From assembly GCF_000192435.1 (NCBI RefSeq), contig NZ_AEUD01000003.1:1-64000 (forward strand): 64,000 nucleotides of DNA, given 5' to 3'. The position numbers and the translations under genes were made by a program. Numbering within the stretch: position 1 is the stretch's first letter; every line of letters begins with the position of its first letter. The DNA comes from Gordonia neofelifaecis NRRL B-59395. Lineage in GTDB: Bacteria > Actinomycetota > Actinomycetes > Mycobacteriales > Mycobacteriaceae. The notes under the pieces are model-generated. The model was not told the DNA's origin, did no database searches, and saw only the letters and a list, made by a program, of their open reading frames with translations. This document shows positions 9,046-16,727 of the stretch, one piece after another.

Positions 9046-9573
9046 ATGACCGACCCCGATCACCTGCAGCGGCTGTGGACGCCGCATCGCATGAGCTACA
9101 TCACCTCCGCCATGCCCGAGCGGGCGGTGGACGGCGGTGAGCTCACCGGGCATCCGTTCCTGGACATTCCGCGGATGTCGGACGAAGACGGGCTCATCGT
9201 GGCCCGAGGTGAGACGGTCTACGCGGTGCTGAACCTGTACCCGTACAACCCCGGTCACGCGATGATCGTGCCGTATCGGCAGGTGGCCGACCTCGAGGAT
9301 CTGACCCCCGAGGAGAGCCTGGAGCTGATGGCGTTCACTCAGCGGCTGATCCGGGTCATCAAGTCGGTGTCCCGGCCGGACGCGTTCAACGTCGGACTCA
9401 ACCTGGGCGCCCCGGCGGGCGGCTCGCTGTCGGAGCACCTGCATCAGCACGTCGTTCCGCGCTGGACCGGGGACTCGAACTTCATCACCGTCGTGGGGGA
9501 CACGAAGGTGCTCCCGCAGCTCCTCCAGCAGACACGCGCGCTGCTGGCGGAGGCGTGGGACGAACTTCTTTAA
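9046..9573 (+). CDS. HIT-family Ap4A phosphorylase
   Basis: A 175-residue histidine-triad protein. The motif HLHQHVVP places the three conserved His residues at 131, 133 and 135, preceded by GGSLSE. The closest known context relative is M. tuberculosis Rv2613c, a diadenosine tetraphosphate phosphorylase that also follows thrS. This fits the fact that aminoacyl-tRNA synthetases produce Ap4A as a by-product. The start is ATG 9046, with GGGAG upstream, 13 bases after thrS. The substrate is inferred from synteny. Confidence 0.85.
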   Translation: MTDPDHLQRLWTPHRMSYITSAMPERAVDGGELTGHPFLDIPRMSDEDGLIVARGETVYAVLNLYPYNPGHAMIVPYRQVADLEDLTPEESLELMAFTQRLIRVIKSVSRPDAFNVGLNLGAPAGGSLSEHLHQHVVPRWTGDSNFITVVGDTKVLPQLLQQTRALLAEAWDELL

Positions 9574-9581
9574 GGACGGAC

Positions 9582-10286
9582 ATGCTCAGCATTCTCGGAC
9601 GGGCCTCGGTCTCCAAGGTCACCTTGCCGATCGGCCGCGCGCTCATCCGCACCGGACTCACCCCGGACGCGATGACGATCATCGGCACCGTGGTCACAGT
9701 CGGCGCGTCGATCGCCCTGTTCTCGCAGGGCTACCTGTTCGCCGGCGCCCTGGTGACCTGGGCGTTCGTCATGTTCGACATGCTCGACGGCGCGATGGCC
9801 CGCGCCCGGGGCGGCGGCACGCGCTTCGGCTCGGTCCTCGACGCGACCTGTGACCGGATCGCCGACGGCGCGATCTTCGGTGCGCTCGCCTGGTGGGCGG
9901 CGTTCACGCGGCCGCACGAGCTGCTGCTGATCGCCACCCTCATCTGCCTGGTGACGTCGCAGGTGATCTCGTACGCGAAGGCGCGGGCGGAAGCCGCCGG
10001 ACTCTACGGCGACGGCGGTCTGATCGAGCGACCGGACCGACTGATCATCGTCCTCGTCGGCGCCGGGTTCACCACGTTCCCGGGTCTGAACTGGTGGTGG
10101 GCCATCCACGTCGCGATGTGGGCCCTCGCGGTGCTGTCGGTGATCACGGTGGGTCAGCGCATGTGGTCGATCTACTGCTCGCCCGGAGCCCGCGATCTCA
10201 TTCCGACCGCGGCACCCGAAGCCGACACCGGGGCCGACACCGAGGCCCCCGACGCCGGTGATGCCGGATCCGGCGAGGAGGCCTGA
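9582..10286 (+). CDS. pgsA: Phosphatidylinositol phosphate synthase
   Basis: A 234-residue CDP-alcohol phosphatidyltransferase that joins CDP-diacylglycerol with inositol phosphate, the first step towards phosphatidylinositol and PIMs. The full family motif is present: Asp66, Asp69-Gly70, Ala73-Arg74, Gly83, Asp87 and Asp91 with canonical spacing. Several hydrophobic helices follow. The acidic alanine-rich tail (last 30 residues) is not conserved. The start is ATG 9582. Its Shine-Dalgarno AAGGA overlaps the stop codon of the HIT gene. It sits immediately before patA and pimA, as in M. tuberculosis. Confidence 0.92.
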   Translation: MLSILGRASVSKVTLPIGRALIRTGLTPDAMTIIGTVVTVGASIALFSQGYLFAGALVTWAFVMFDMLDGAMARARGGGTRFGSVLDATCDRIADGAIFGALAWWAAFTRPHELLLIATLICLVTSQVISYAKARAEAAGLYGDGGLIERPDRLIIVLVGAGFTTFPGLNWWWAIHVAMWALAVLSVITVGQRMWSIYCSPGARDLIPTAAPEADTGADTEAPDAGDAGSGEEA

Positions 10287-10288
10287 GC

Positions 10289-11224
10289 ATGTTCGGCAAG
10301 GTGACCGAGTACGCCGCCGACCTGGGCTACCGGGCGGGTTGGGCGGCGGTGCGCTGGGCGCCGGAATCGGTGGCCCGCAACGTCTTCGACGCCGTCGGAA
10401 CGTTCGCCGGACGACGCGGCGGGGGACCGGAGCAACTCCGGCGGAATCTCGCCCGCGTCATCGGCACGTCGCCCGAAGAAGTGCCCGCGGAACTCGTCGA
10501 ACAGGCGATGCGGTCGTACGCGCGGTACTGGCGCGAGGCGTTCCGGCTGCCGACGACCGATCCCGCCGACATCGTGGCGAGCGTGCGCATGTCGGAGCAC
10601 GACCGCCGGGTGGTCGACGAGGTCTGCACATCCGGTAGGGGCGTCGTGATGGCCCTGCCGCACTCGGGGAACTGGGACATCTGCGGCGTGTGGCTGGTCG
10701 CGCACTACGGGAAGTTCGCGACCGTCGCCGAACGGCTCAAGCCGGAGTCGCTGTTCGACCAGTTCGTCGAGTATCGGGAGTCCCTCGGATTCGAGGTCTT
10801 CCCGCTCACCGGCGGCGAGGAGCCGCCGTTCAAACTGCTCGCGGACCGGCTGCGAGCGGGCGGCATCGTCTGCCTGATGGGTGATCGCGACCTGTCGCAC
10901 AGCGGCGTGCCCGTCGAACTGTTCGGCGAGCGGACCCGGATGCCCGCCGGCCCGGCCAAACTGGCGATCGACACCGGTGCCACGCTGCTGGCGGTGCATC
11001 ACAGTTATCCCGACGCGGACACCTCGCTCATCCGGTGCGGCACCGTCATCGACACCTCGGGCGGTGTCGCCGCCGCGACCCAGGCACTGGCGGATGCCTT
11101 CGCGGAAGGCATCGCCGCCGCGCCGGCCGACTGGCACATGCTGCAGCCGCTCTGGGAGAGCGACTGGTCGCAGGCCCGCCGCGACCGACTCGGCGTGACA
11201 GATCCCGGCGTGACGAAGGAGTAG
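10289..11224 (+). CDS. patA: Phosphatidylinositol mannoside acyltransferase
   Basis: A 311-residue member of the LpxL-like lysophospholipid acyltransferase family. The HX4D motif reads HSGNWD (His125, Asp130), matching the catalytic pair of mycobacterial PatA, which acylates the mannose of PIM1/PIM2 at the inner membrane. The start lies two bases after the pgsA stop, and pimA follows four bases after its own stop, so the three are one transcription unit. Assignment rests on motif and synteny (Rv2611c). Confidence 0.88.
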   Translation: MFGKVTEYAADLGYRAGWAAVRWAPESVARNVFDAVGTFAGRRGGGPEQLRRNLARVIGTSPEEVPAELVEQAMRSYARYWREAFRLPTTDPADIVASVRMSEHDRRVVDEVCTSGRGVVMALPHSGNWDICGVWLVAHYGKFATVAERLKPESLFDQFVEYRESLGFEVFPLTGGEEPPFKLLADRLRAGGIVCLMGDRDLSHSGVPVELFGERTRMPAGPAKLAIDTGATLLAVHHSYPDADTSLIRCGTVIDTSGGVAAATQALADAFAEGIAAAPADWHMLQPLWESDWSQARRDRLGVTDPGVTKE

Positions 11225-11228
11225 ACGC

Positions 11229-12353
11229 GTGAAGATCGGCATGATCTGCCCGTACTCGTTCGACGTACCCGGCGGCGTGCAGGCGCACGTGATCGAGCTC
11301 GCCGAGGTGTTCATCAAGCGCGGTCACGAGGTGCGCGTGCTCGCGCCCGCCGGGCCGGACGTTCGGATGCCCGACTACTTCGACTCGGCGGGGCCGGCGC
11401 TCGGGATCCCGTACAACGGCTCGGTGTCACGAGTCACCTTCTCGCCCAAGGCATATCACCGACTGCGCCGGTGGATCGAAGTCAACTCCTTCGACGTCCT
11501 CCACGTCCACGAGCCCAATGCGCCGAGTCTGTCGATGCTGTCGCTGATGGTGGCGACCGGCCCGATCGTCACCACCTTCCACACGGCGACCACGAAGTCG
11601 TTGTGGCTCACCGCCTTCGATTCGATGCTGCGTCAGTATCGGGAGCGGATCTCCGGCAAGATCGCGGTCTCCGAGCTCGCCCGTCGATGGCAGATGGAGT
11701 CGCTCGGCAACGATGCGGTCGAGATCCCCAACGGCATCGACGTCGCATCGTTCGCCGAGGCGGAGCCGCTCGACGGCTTTCCGGCGCCCGGGCGGACCGT
11801 GATGTTCCTCGGCCGGTACGACGAGCCGCGGAAGGGCATCGACATCCTGATGCGCGCGCTGCCGCACATCGTCGAGCAGTTCCCGGACGTCACGGTGCTG
11901 GTGGTCGGCGGCGGCGACGAGAAGGCCCTGCTTCGTCGGGCCCGCGATCTGGCCGGGCACCTGCGGTTCCTGGGCATGGTCGACGACGAGACCAAGGCCC
12001 GTGCCCTGGCCAGCGCCGACGTGTACGTGGCGCCGAACCTGGGCGGCGAGAGCTTCGGCATCGTGCTCGTCGAGGCGATGGCCGCCGGGGCGGCCGTCGT
12101 CGCCAGCGACCTCATCGCCTTCCAGCGTGTGCTCGACGGCGGCGCCGCCGGTCGCGTGGTGGAGACCGGTTCGCCGGTCGCCCTGGCGGAGGCGGTCGTC
12201 GAACTGCTCGGTGACGAGACCGGTCGCCAGGATCTCATCGCCCGCGGGCGTGCCCGAGCCGAGCTCTACGACTGGAGTCACGTCGCCGATGAGATCCAGC
12301 GGGTGTACGACACGGTGACCCTCGGGGCGGGTCCCGTGGTGGTGTCGGACTAG
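11229..12353 (+). CDS. pimA: Phosphatidylinositol alpha-mannosyltransferase
   Basis: A 374-residue GT-B (GT4) glycosyltransferase that moves mannose from GDP-mannose to phosphatidylinositol on the cytosolic face. The N-terminal GGVQAH loop binds phosphate. FHTAT contains the conserved catalytic His, LGRYDEPRKG holds the Arg/Lys pair for the nucleotide, and ESFGIVLVEAMAAG is the E-X7-E signature. Length matches the family. The start is GTG 11229, four bases after patA. Confidence 0.93.
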   Translation: MKIGMICPYSFDVPGGVQAHVIELAEVFIKRGHEVRVLAPAGPDVRMPDYFDSAGPALGIPYNGSVSRVTFSPKAYHRLRRWIEVNSFDVLHVHEPNAPSLSMLSLMVATGPIVTTFHTATTKSLWLTAFDSMLRQYRERISGKIAVSELARRWQMESLGNDAVEIPNGIDVASFAEAEPLDGFPAPGRTVMFLGRYDEPRKGIDILMRALPHIVEQFPDVTVLVVGGGDEKALLRRARDLAGHLRFLGMVDDETKARALASADVYVAPNLGGESFGIVLVEAMAAGAAVVASDLIAFQRVLDGGAAGRVVETGSPVALAEAVVELLGDETGRQDLIARGRARAELYDWSHVADEIQRVYDTVTLGAGPVVVSD

Positions 12354-12371
12354 TGGCGTCGGAGTGATGGT

Positions 12372-12908
12372 GTGGCAGCAGCAGGGGAGCAGATGACCTA
12401 TCCGGAGATCGCCTGGATCGTCGTCGGTGCAGTGGCCGGCGCGGCGCTGATCTGGCTCGGGATCCTCGCGGCGACGCGGGCGACCCGGTTGGACCGGCTG
12501 AACGTCCGCGTCGACCTGGCCTACGAATCCCTGGTGGCCGGGCTGGAACGGCGTGCGGTGGTGGCCCGGGCCATCGCCGCGACCGATCCCGACTCGACCG
12601 GCATGCGGGATCTCGCGGATGCGGCGACCGCGGCCGAGGCGGCGTCCCGCGAGGACCGCGAGGCGGCGGAGAACCGGCTGTCGGTGGCGCTGGCCGCAGT
12701 GGCGAGTGACGACCGGCCGAAGGCACTGGTGGCCGAACTGGCCGATGCGCAGACTCGCGTGACGATGGGGCGACGCTTCTACAACGACGCCGTCCGCGAC
12801 GCGCGGGCGCTCGGCGGGCGGCGGATGGTCAGGTGGCTCCGGCTCGGCGGCCACTCGCGACTTCCAGAGTATTTCGAGATCACCGAGCGGGTGAGCGGGG
12901 CGGTCTGA
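12372..12908 (+). CDS. Conserved membrane protein with LemA-like features
   Basis: The 178-residue protein has one N-terminal transmembrane segment (about residues 12-34) and then a helical, alanine/arginine-rich cytosolic part. A run RFYNDAVRDARAL near residue 140 resembles the FYN motif of LemA proteins. In M. tuberculosis the gene after pimA (Rv2609c) encodes a membrane protein I recall as partly similar and longer. I chose GTG 12372 with GGAG seven bases upstream. ATG 12393 is possible but its Shine-Dalgarno is only three bases away. Function unknown; the PIM operon context suggests an envelope role. Confidence 0.65.
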   Translation: MAAAGEQMTYPEIAWIVVGAVAGAALIWLGILAATRATRLDRLNVRVDLAYESLVAGLERRAVVARAIAATDPDSTGMRDLADAATAAEAASREDREAAENRLSVALAAVASDDRPKALVAELADAQTRVTMGRRFYNDAVRDARALGGRRMVRWLRLGGHSRLPEYFEITERVSGAV

Positions 12909-12930
12909 CATGATGTTCTGCTCACCCGCC

Positions 12931-12960
12931 TTGGTCCGGTCCGAGCGGATCGGGTTTACT
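12931..12960 (+). promoter_or_regulatory. Promoter of pdxS
   Basis: TTGGTC (12931-12936) and TTTACT (12955-12960) are separated by 18 bases, about 40 bases before the pdxS start. This is the only good hexamer pair in the 92-base gap after the LemA-like gene. Confidence 0.45.
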
Positions 12961-13000
12961 TGTGGGGACATTCGACACCACTGAACAGGGAGATCAATCA

Positions 13001-13906
13001 GTGTCCACTGAGGCTCAGAACGCACCGGCGACCGGCACCGCACGCGTCAAGCGCGGCATGGCCGAAATGCTCAAGGGCGGCGTCATCATGGACGTGGTCA
13101 CCCCGGAGCAGGCGAAGATCGCCGAAGACGCCGGCGCCGTCGCCGTCATGGCCCTCGAGCGCGTTCCCGCCGACATCCGTGCGCAGGGCGGCGTGTCGCG
13201 GATGAGCGATCCGGACATGATCGACGGCATCATCGAGGCAGTCTCGATTCCGGTGATGGCCAAGGCCCGCATCGGTCACTTCGTCGAGGCGCAGATCCTG
13301 CAGAGTCTCGGCGTCGACTACATCGACGAGTCCGAGGTCCTGACCCCGGCCGACTACGAGAACCACATCGACAAGTTCTCGTTCACGGTTCCCTTCGTCT
13401 GTGGTGCGACGAACCTCGGTGAGGCCCTGCGCCGCATCAACGAGGGCGCGGCGATGATCCGCTCGAAGGGTGAGGCCGGCACCGGCGACGTCTCGAACGC
13501 GACCACCCACATGCGTCAGATCCGCCAGCAGCTGCGCCGGCTGTCGTCGCTGCCGGAGGACGAGCTCTACGTGGCCGCCAAGGAACTGCAGGCGCCGTAC
13601 GACCTCGTCGTCGAGGTCGCGAAGGCGGGCAAGCTTCCGGTCACGCTGTTCACCGCAGGAGGCATCGCCACCCCGGCCGACGCCGCGATGATGATGCAGC
13701 TGGGCGCCGAGGGCGTGTTCGTCGGCTCGGGCATCTTCAAGTCGGGCAACCCGGAGCAGCGTGCGGCCGCCATCGTGAAGGCCACCACCTTCTACGACGA
13801 CCCCGATCAGCTCGCGAAGGTCTCGCGCGGTCTGGGTGAGGCGATGGTCGGCATCAACGTCGACGAGATCCCCGAGCCGCACCGACTCGCCGAGCGCGGT
13901 TGGTGA
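13001..13906 (+). CDS. pdxS: Pyridoxal 5'-phosphate synthase, synthase subunit
   Basis: PdxS makes PLP from ribose 5-phosphate, glyceraldehyde 3-phosphate and ammonia supplied by PdxT. The 301-residue (beta/alpha)8 barrel carries Asp31 and Lys88 ([10 protein letters not shown], the substrate imine Lys) and Lys156 (IRSKGEAG, the second active-site Lys). The start is GTG 13001, seven bases after AGGGAGA. The in-frame GTG at 12962 has no ribosome site. A strong terminator follows directly. Its partner pdxT lies about 5.7 kb downstream at 19600, an unusual separation. Confidence 0.96.
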   Translation: MSTEAQNAPATGTARVKRGMAEMLKGGVIMDVVTPEQAKIAEDAGAVAVMALERVPADIRAQGGVSRMSDPDMIDGIIEAVSIPVMAKARIGHFVEAQILQSLGVDYIDESEVLTPADYENHIDKFSFTVPFVCGATNLGEALRRINEGAAMIRSKGEAGTGDVSNATTHMRQIRQQLRRLSSLPEDELYVAAKELQAPYDLVVEVAKAGKLPVTLFTAGGIATPADAAMMMQLGAEGVFVGSGIFKSGNPEQRAAAIVKATTFYDDPDQLAKVSRGLGEAMVGINVDEIPEPHRLAERGW

Positions 13907-13924
13907 CGCACATCTGACCACTGG

Positions 13925-13967
13925 AACCGGCCCACGCTGCAGAGATAGCAGCGTGGGCCGGTTTTTT
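13925..13967 (+). terminator. Intrinsic terminator of pdxS
   Basis: A 16-bp perfect stem (13925-13940 with 13948-13963) encloses the 7-base loop AGAGATA. The run of Ts at 13962-13967 begins at its 3' edge. This is the clearest classical terminator in the window. Confidence 0.93.
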
Positions 13968-14033
13968 CGGAGATGTTGCCTGTGGTGAAGTGCCGTGCGC
14001 TCGGAGCCGACGAAGGCCTCGGAGTAACAACAA

Positions 14034-14195
14034 CTAGCCGAGCGCGTTGATCGCGAGGATGTCCAGGTGGCACAGTGCCTGGCAACAGCACCGCTCGCTT
14101 CGGCCGAGTCGGTCTGGCGAGCCGGCGTCGGTGTATGCGGCGATCACCGGAAGGATGCCGGCGACGATGAACTCGGTGGTGCCCATCAGGAACAC
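14034..14195 (-). pseudogene. Remnant of a DHA1-type MFS transporter
   Basis: On the minus strand, the frame from 14195 reads VFLMGTTEFIVAGILPVIAA. This closely matches the first transmembrane helix signature (GTTEF, ILP) of drug/arabinose-type MFS permeases. After about 22 residues the similarity ends, and the frame stops at 14034 with cysteine-rich, non-membrane sequence. No start codon, second helix or other part of a permease is present nearby. It is best read as a decayed fragment between pdxS and the phosphatase operon. Confidence 0.5.
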
Positions 14196-14288
14196 CTGTT
14201 CACCACACGAGGGAGTCTCGGCTGGTGGGGGTACTCGGAGGGACTCTTACAAGCAGCAGTACAGCCCGCCGCGATCGGTGTGATCGAT

Positions 14289-14366
14289 CTAGAGGCGAAT
14301 CGCACCCTGGGCGCCCATCACCAACAGCACGATGCCGACGACTTGCACGGCGATCCACTCGCCCAT
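14289..14366 (-). CDS. 25-residue membrane-protein candidate
   Basis: On the minus strand, ATG 14366-14364 opens a 25-codon frame ending in TAG at 14289. An ideal Shine-Dalgarno AGGAGG (14377-14372) lies five bases upstream, far better than expected by chance. The peptide starts MGEWIAVQVVGIVLL, has one hydrophobic helix (about residues 4-21) and ends in a basic residue, as in single-pass small membrane proteins. It lies between the MFS remnant and the divergent PP2C operon. I do not recognise a family. The evidence is the ribosome site plus the helix. Confidence 0.55.
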   Translation of the reverse strand: MGEWIAVQVVGIVLLVMGAQGAIRL

Positions 14367-14442
14367 GCTTCCCTCCTGTTCTGGCGGACACCTTGCCAGA
14401 CTCGGAGTAATCGGCACGACCGCGGCGGTGAAGGGCTGCGGA

Positions 14443-14471
14443 TTGGGCACAGAGCGTGCCAACGTACACTG
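14443..14471 (+). promoter_or_regulatory. Promoter of the PP2C/FHA operon
   Basis: TTGGGC (14443-14448) and TACACT (14466-14471) are spaced by 17 bases. The predicted start near 14478 leaves a leader of about 114 bases before the phosphatase gene. Nothing else of note was seen in the leader. Confidence 0.5.
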
Positions 14472-14591
14472 AGGCCCTGTGCTCCCGTGCTACGTTCCTG
14501 GCCGGACCACGGATGCCGGCGTCCTCGGCTCGTCGAGCGAAGTCGGCTCGAGAGACGAATTGTTCGCTGGCACTGATCGCAGGGGAGCACG

Positions 14592-15413
14592 ATGGACGAA
14601 CCGAAGATTCTGCGCGACGAGGCGCTCACCGGCCGAGACGAGGTCGGGGGAGTAGTCGTCGACTGGTCTGTGGTCTGTCACGTCGGGCGGGTGCGCGAGG
14701 CGAACGAGGACGCCGCACTCGCGGTCCCGGGACGCTACATCGTCGCCGACGGAATGGGCGGGCACGACAGCGGTGAACTCGCCAGCGAGGCCGCCTTGCT
14801 GACGCTCGCCGAAGCACCTGTCGGGGAGAGCTTCGCGGACACCCGCCGTGACATCGGCGAACTCCTCGAACAGGCTCAGGATCGCATCGGCGAGTTCGGC
14901 ACCGAGACCGGCCGGCGCGCGGGCACCACCGCCACGGGCGTCGTTCTCGCACTGGACGACGGCGTGCCCAACTGGGTGGCGTTCAACATCGGCGACTCCC
15001 GCACCTACCTCTACTCCGCGGGAGAGTTGCGTCAGGTGAGCGTCGACCACTCGCAGGTCCAGGAACTCGTCGACGCCGGATACCTGACTCCGGAGCAGGC
15101 CCGCATCGACCCGCGGCGCAACGTCATCACCCGAGCGCTCGGCGCGGGCATGGCGGTTCCGGTCGCCGACTACTTCGCATTCGAGGCCGCCGACGGTGAC
15201 GTGGTACTGCTGTGCTCGGACGGTCTGGACGGTGAACTGAACGACGATGAGATCGCGGTGATCCTCGAGGCGTCCCCGGACAACGAGGTCGCCGCGGCGG
15301 CGCTGGTCGAAGCAGCACTCGAGTCGGGGGCGCACGACAACGTGACCGTCGCCGTGCTGTCGGTGTCTCTGCCCGCAGAGCCGGGTGCGGTGGACGAGAC
15401 CGCGAGCCAGTGA
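14592..15413 (+). CDS. PP2C-family serine/threonine phosphatase
   Basis: A 273-residue soluble PP2C (PPM) phosphatase. Metal-binding motifs are present: REANEDA (Glu39-Asp40), ADGMGGH (Asp53-Gly54), GDSRTYLY, and CSDGLDGE with the distal Asp. It lacks the C-terminal transmembrane anchor and extracellular tail of PstP, so it acts in the cytosol. The start is ATG 14592 with AGGGGAG upstream. Its TGA overlaps the GTG of the following FHA gene by four bases, so the two products are made together. No kinase gene is adjacent. Confidence 0.88.
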   Translation: MDEPKILRDEALTGRDEVGGVVVDWSVVCHVGRVREANEDAALAVPGRYIVADGMGGHDSGELASEAALLTLAEAPVGESFADTRRDIGELLEQAQDRIGEFGTETGRRAGTTATGVVLALDDGVPNWVAFNIGDSRTYLYSAGELRQVSVDHSQVQELVDAGYLTPEQARIDPRRNVITRALGAGMAVPVADYFAFEAADGDVVLLCSDGLDGELNDDEIAVILEASPDNEVAAAALVEAALESGAHDNVTVAVLSVSLPAEPGAVDETASQ

Positions 15414-16144
15414 CGGTGCAGCCGGAAGCGACCACCACGTTCGTCGAGTACTGCGGCGAGCGACTGCCTGTGCTCTCCGGAAAGCCGTTCTACATCGGCC
15501 GCGAGGCCACCCTGACTGTCGACGACAATCCGTACCTGCATCGTCGATTCCTGGTCCTCCACGACGAGAACGGCATGTGGTGGCTCACCAACCTGGGCAC
15601 CCATCTGTCCGCGACCGTCACCGCCGCAGACCTCGGCTTCACCGCGACCCTCGGACCCGGAGCCCGGATGCCGTTGGTGTTCGGCCGCACGAGCATCGTC
15701 TTCACCGCCGGACCGACCACGTACGAGGTGCAGGTTCAGGCCGGCTCGCCCAATGTGTCCGCGCCGACGGTCGAACGGTTCGTCGGCGGCGACACCACCC
15801 GGGGCGTCCCGAACTTCACCGAGAGCCAGCGCTTGGCGATGCTGGTCCTCGCCGAGGCGATCCTCAAGCGGGACGGCACGGGTGCGAGTGCCATCCCGAG
15901 TTCGGCGCAGGCGGCCGCGCGGCTCGGCTGGTCGTTGACCAAGTTCAACCGCAAGCTCGACAACGTCTGCGACAAGCTCGACATGATCGGCGTCAGCGGA
16001 ATGCGTGCCGGGGGCGGGAAGCTGGCGAGCAACAGGCGTCTGCGTCTCGTCGAGTACGCGCTCTCCACACGGGTGATCAGTCGAGCGGATCTGCCGCTGC
16101 TCGATGCGGAGTACGCGCGGAATCAGTCCTCTGACCAGCAGTGA
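15410..16144 (+). CDS. FHA-like domain protein with C-terminal helix-turn-helix
   Basis: A 244-residue protein. Residues 20-105 look like a forkhead-associated (phosphothreonine-binding) domain: FYIGRE keeps the conserved Arg31 and PYLHRR keeps His44. But Pro41 stands where the phosphate-contacting Ser of SxxH is usual, and the NG turn is NLG. Residues 135-220 are helical with a segment QAAARLGWSLTKFNRKL that resembles a winged helix-turn-helix. It is translationally coupled to the PP2C gene. It may read out a phosphorylation state into DNA binding. This is inference. The FHA call is moderate because of the missing Ser. Confidence 0.65.
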   Translation: MTVQPEATTTFVEYCGERLPVLSGKPFYIGREATLTVDDNPYLHRRFLVLHDENGMWWLTNLGTHLSATVTAADLGFTATLGPGARMPLVFGRTSIVFTAGPTTYEVQVQAGSPNVSAPTVERFVGGDTTRGVPNFTESQRLAMLVLAEAILKRDGTGASAIPSSAQAAARLGWSLTKFNRKLDNVCDKLDMIGVSGMRAGGGKLASNRRLRLVEYALSTRVISRADLPLLDAEYARNQSSDQQ

Positions 16145-16249
16145 TGCCATGGGGAGTTCTACCCATCGACGGAAGTGACGGACGGCAATAGCGTTCTGGA
16201 CAACAGCAGCGGAACGCACCCGTTCCAGCGCCGAAGAAGGGACCAGAAC

Positions 16250-16714
16250 ATGACCGCCATCGCCATCGCCAGCCCCGTCGCCGCCGCCGCTCGCCCCCGC
16301 TACACCCGCGGTCCGGCCACGGCCAGCACCGGTGCCGCCTCGGCCGTCGACCGTCGCCGTCGCGAGGCCCTCGCTCGCCTGAGCGCGCGAGTGATGCCGC
16401 TGCCCGGCCAGCCGCTGTACGCGGTGCCGGCTCCCGTCGCCGCCGCCGTCGAGGAGTCCCCGGCGACCGAGACCGCAGCCAAGCTGCCGCAGCCGACGCT
16501 CACCGACCGCGAGGTCGAGGTGCTGCGCACCTGGCTGATGCTCGACTCCAAGCCCGCGGTGGCCGAGGCCCTCTTCATCTCGCTGGGCACCGTCAACACC
16601 CACCTGACCCGGATCCGCGCGAAGTACGCCGAGCTCGGCCGCCCGGCCTCCACCAAGGCCGCGCTCGTCGCCCGCGCGATTCAGGACGACATCGTCGACA
16701 TCGACGAACTCTGA
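16250..16714 (+). CDS. LuxR-type DNA-binding regulator
   Basis: A 154-residue protein with an alanine/proline-rich, probably disordered N-terminal half and a GerE/LuxR helix-turn-helix (about 85-150). The second half of that motif is SLGTVNTHLTRIRAKY, the recognition helix region. It has no receiver domain, so it is a stand-alone regulator. I placed the start at ATG 16250, seven bases after AAGAAGGGA. The in-frame upstream GTG at 16175 has no ribosome site. It lies 105 bases after the FHA gene, in the same direction, and may share that operon or have its own promoter. It is convergent with the acyl-CoA oxidase-like gene. Confidence 0.8.
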   Translation: MTAIAIASPVAAAARPRYTRGPATASTGAASAVDRRRREALARLSARVMPLPGQPLYAVPAPVAAAVEESPATETAAKLPQPTLTDREVEVLRTWLMLDSKPAVAEALFISLGTVNTHLTRIRAKYAELGRPASTKAALVARAIQDDIVDIDEL

Positions 16715-16727
16715 GCCACCCCGGCCG

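Noticed and set aside
14067-14576. A 169-codon plus-strand frame in the gap after pdxS
   Set aside because: No Shine-Dalgarno, no recognisable motif. The minus strand of the same stretch carries MFS similarity and a well-placed small gene.
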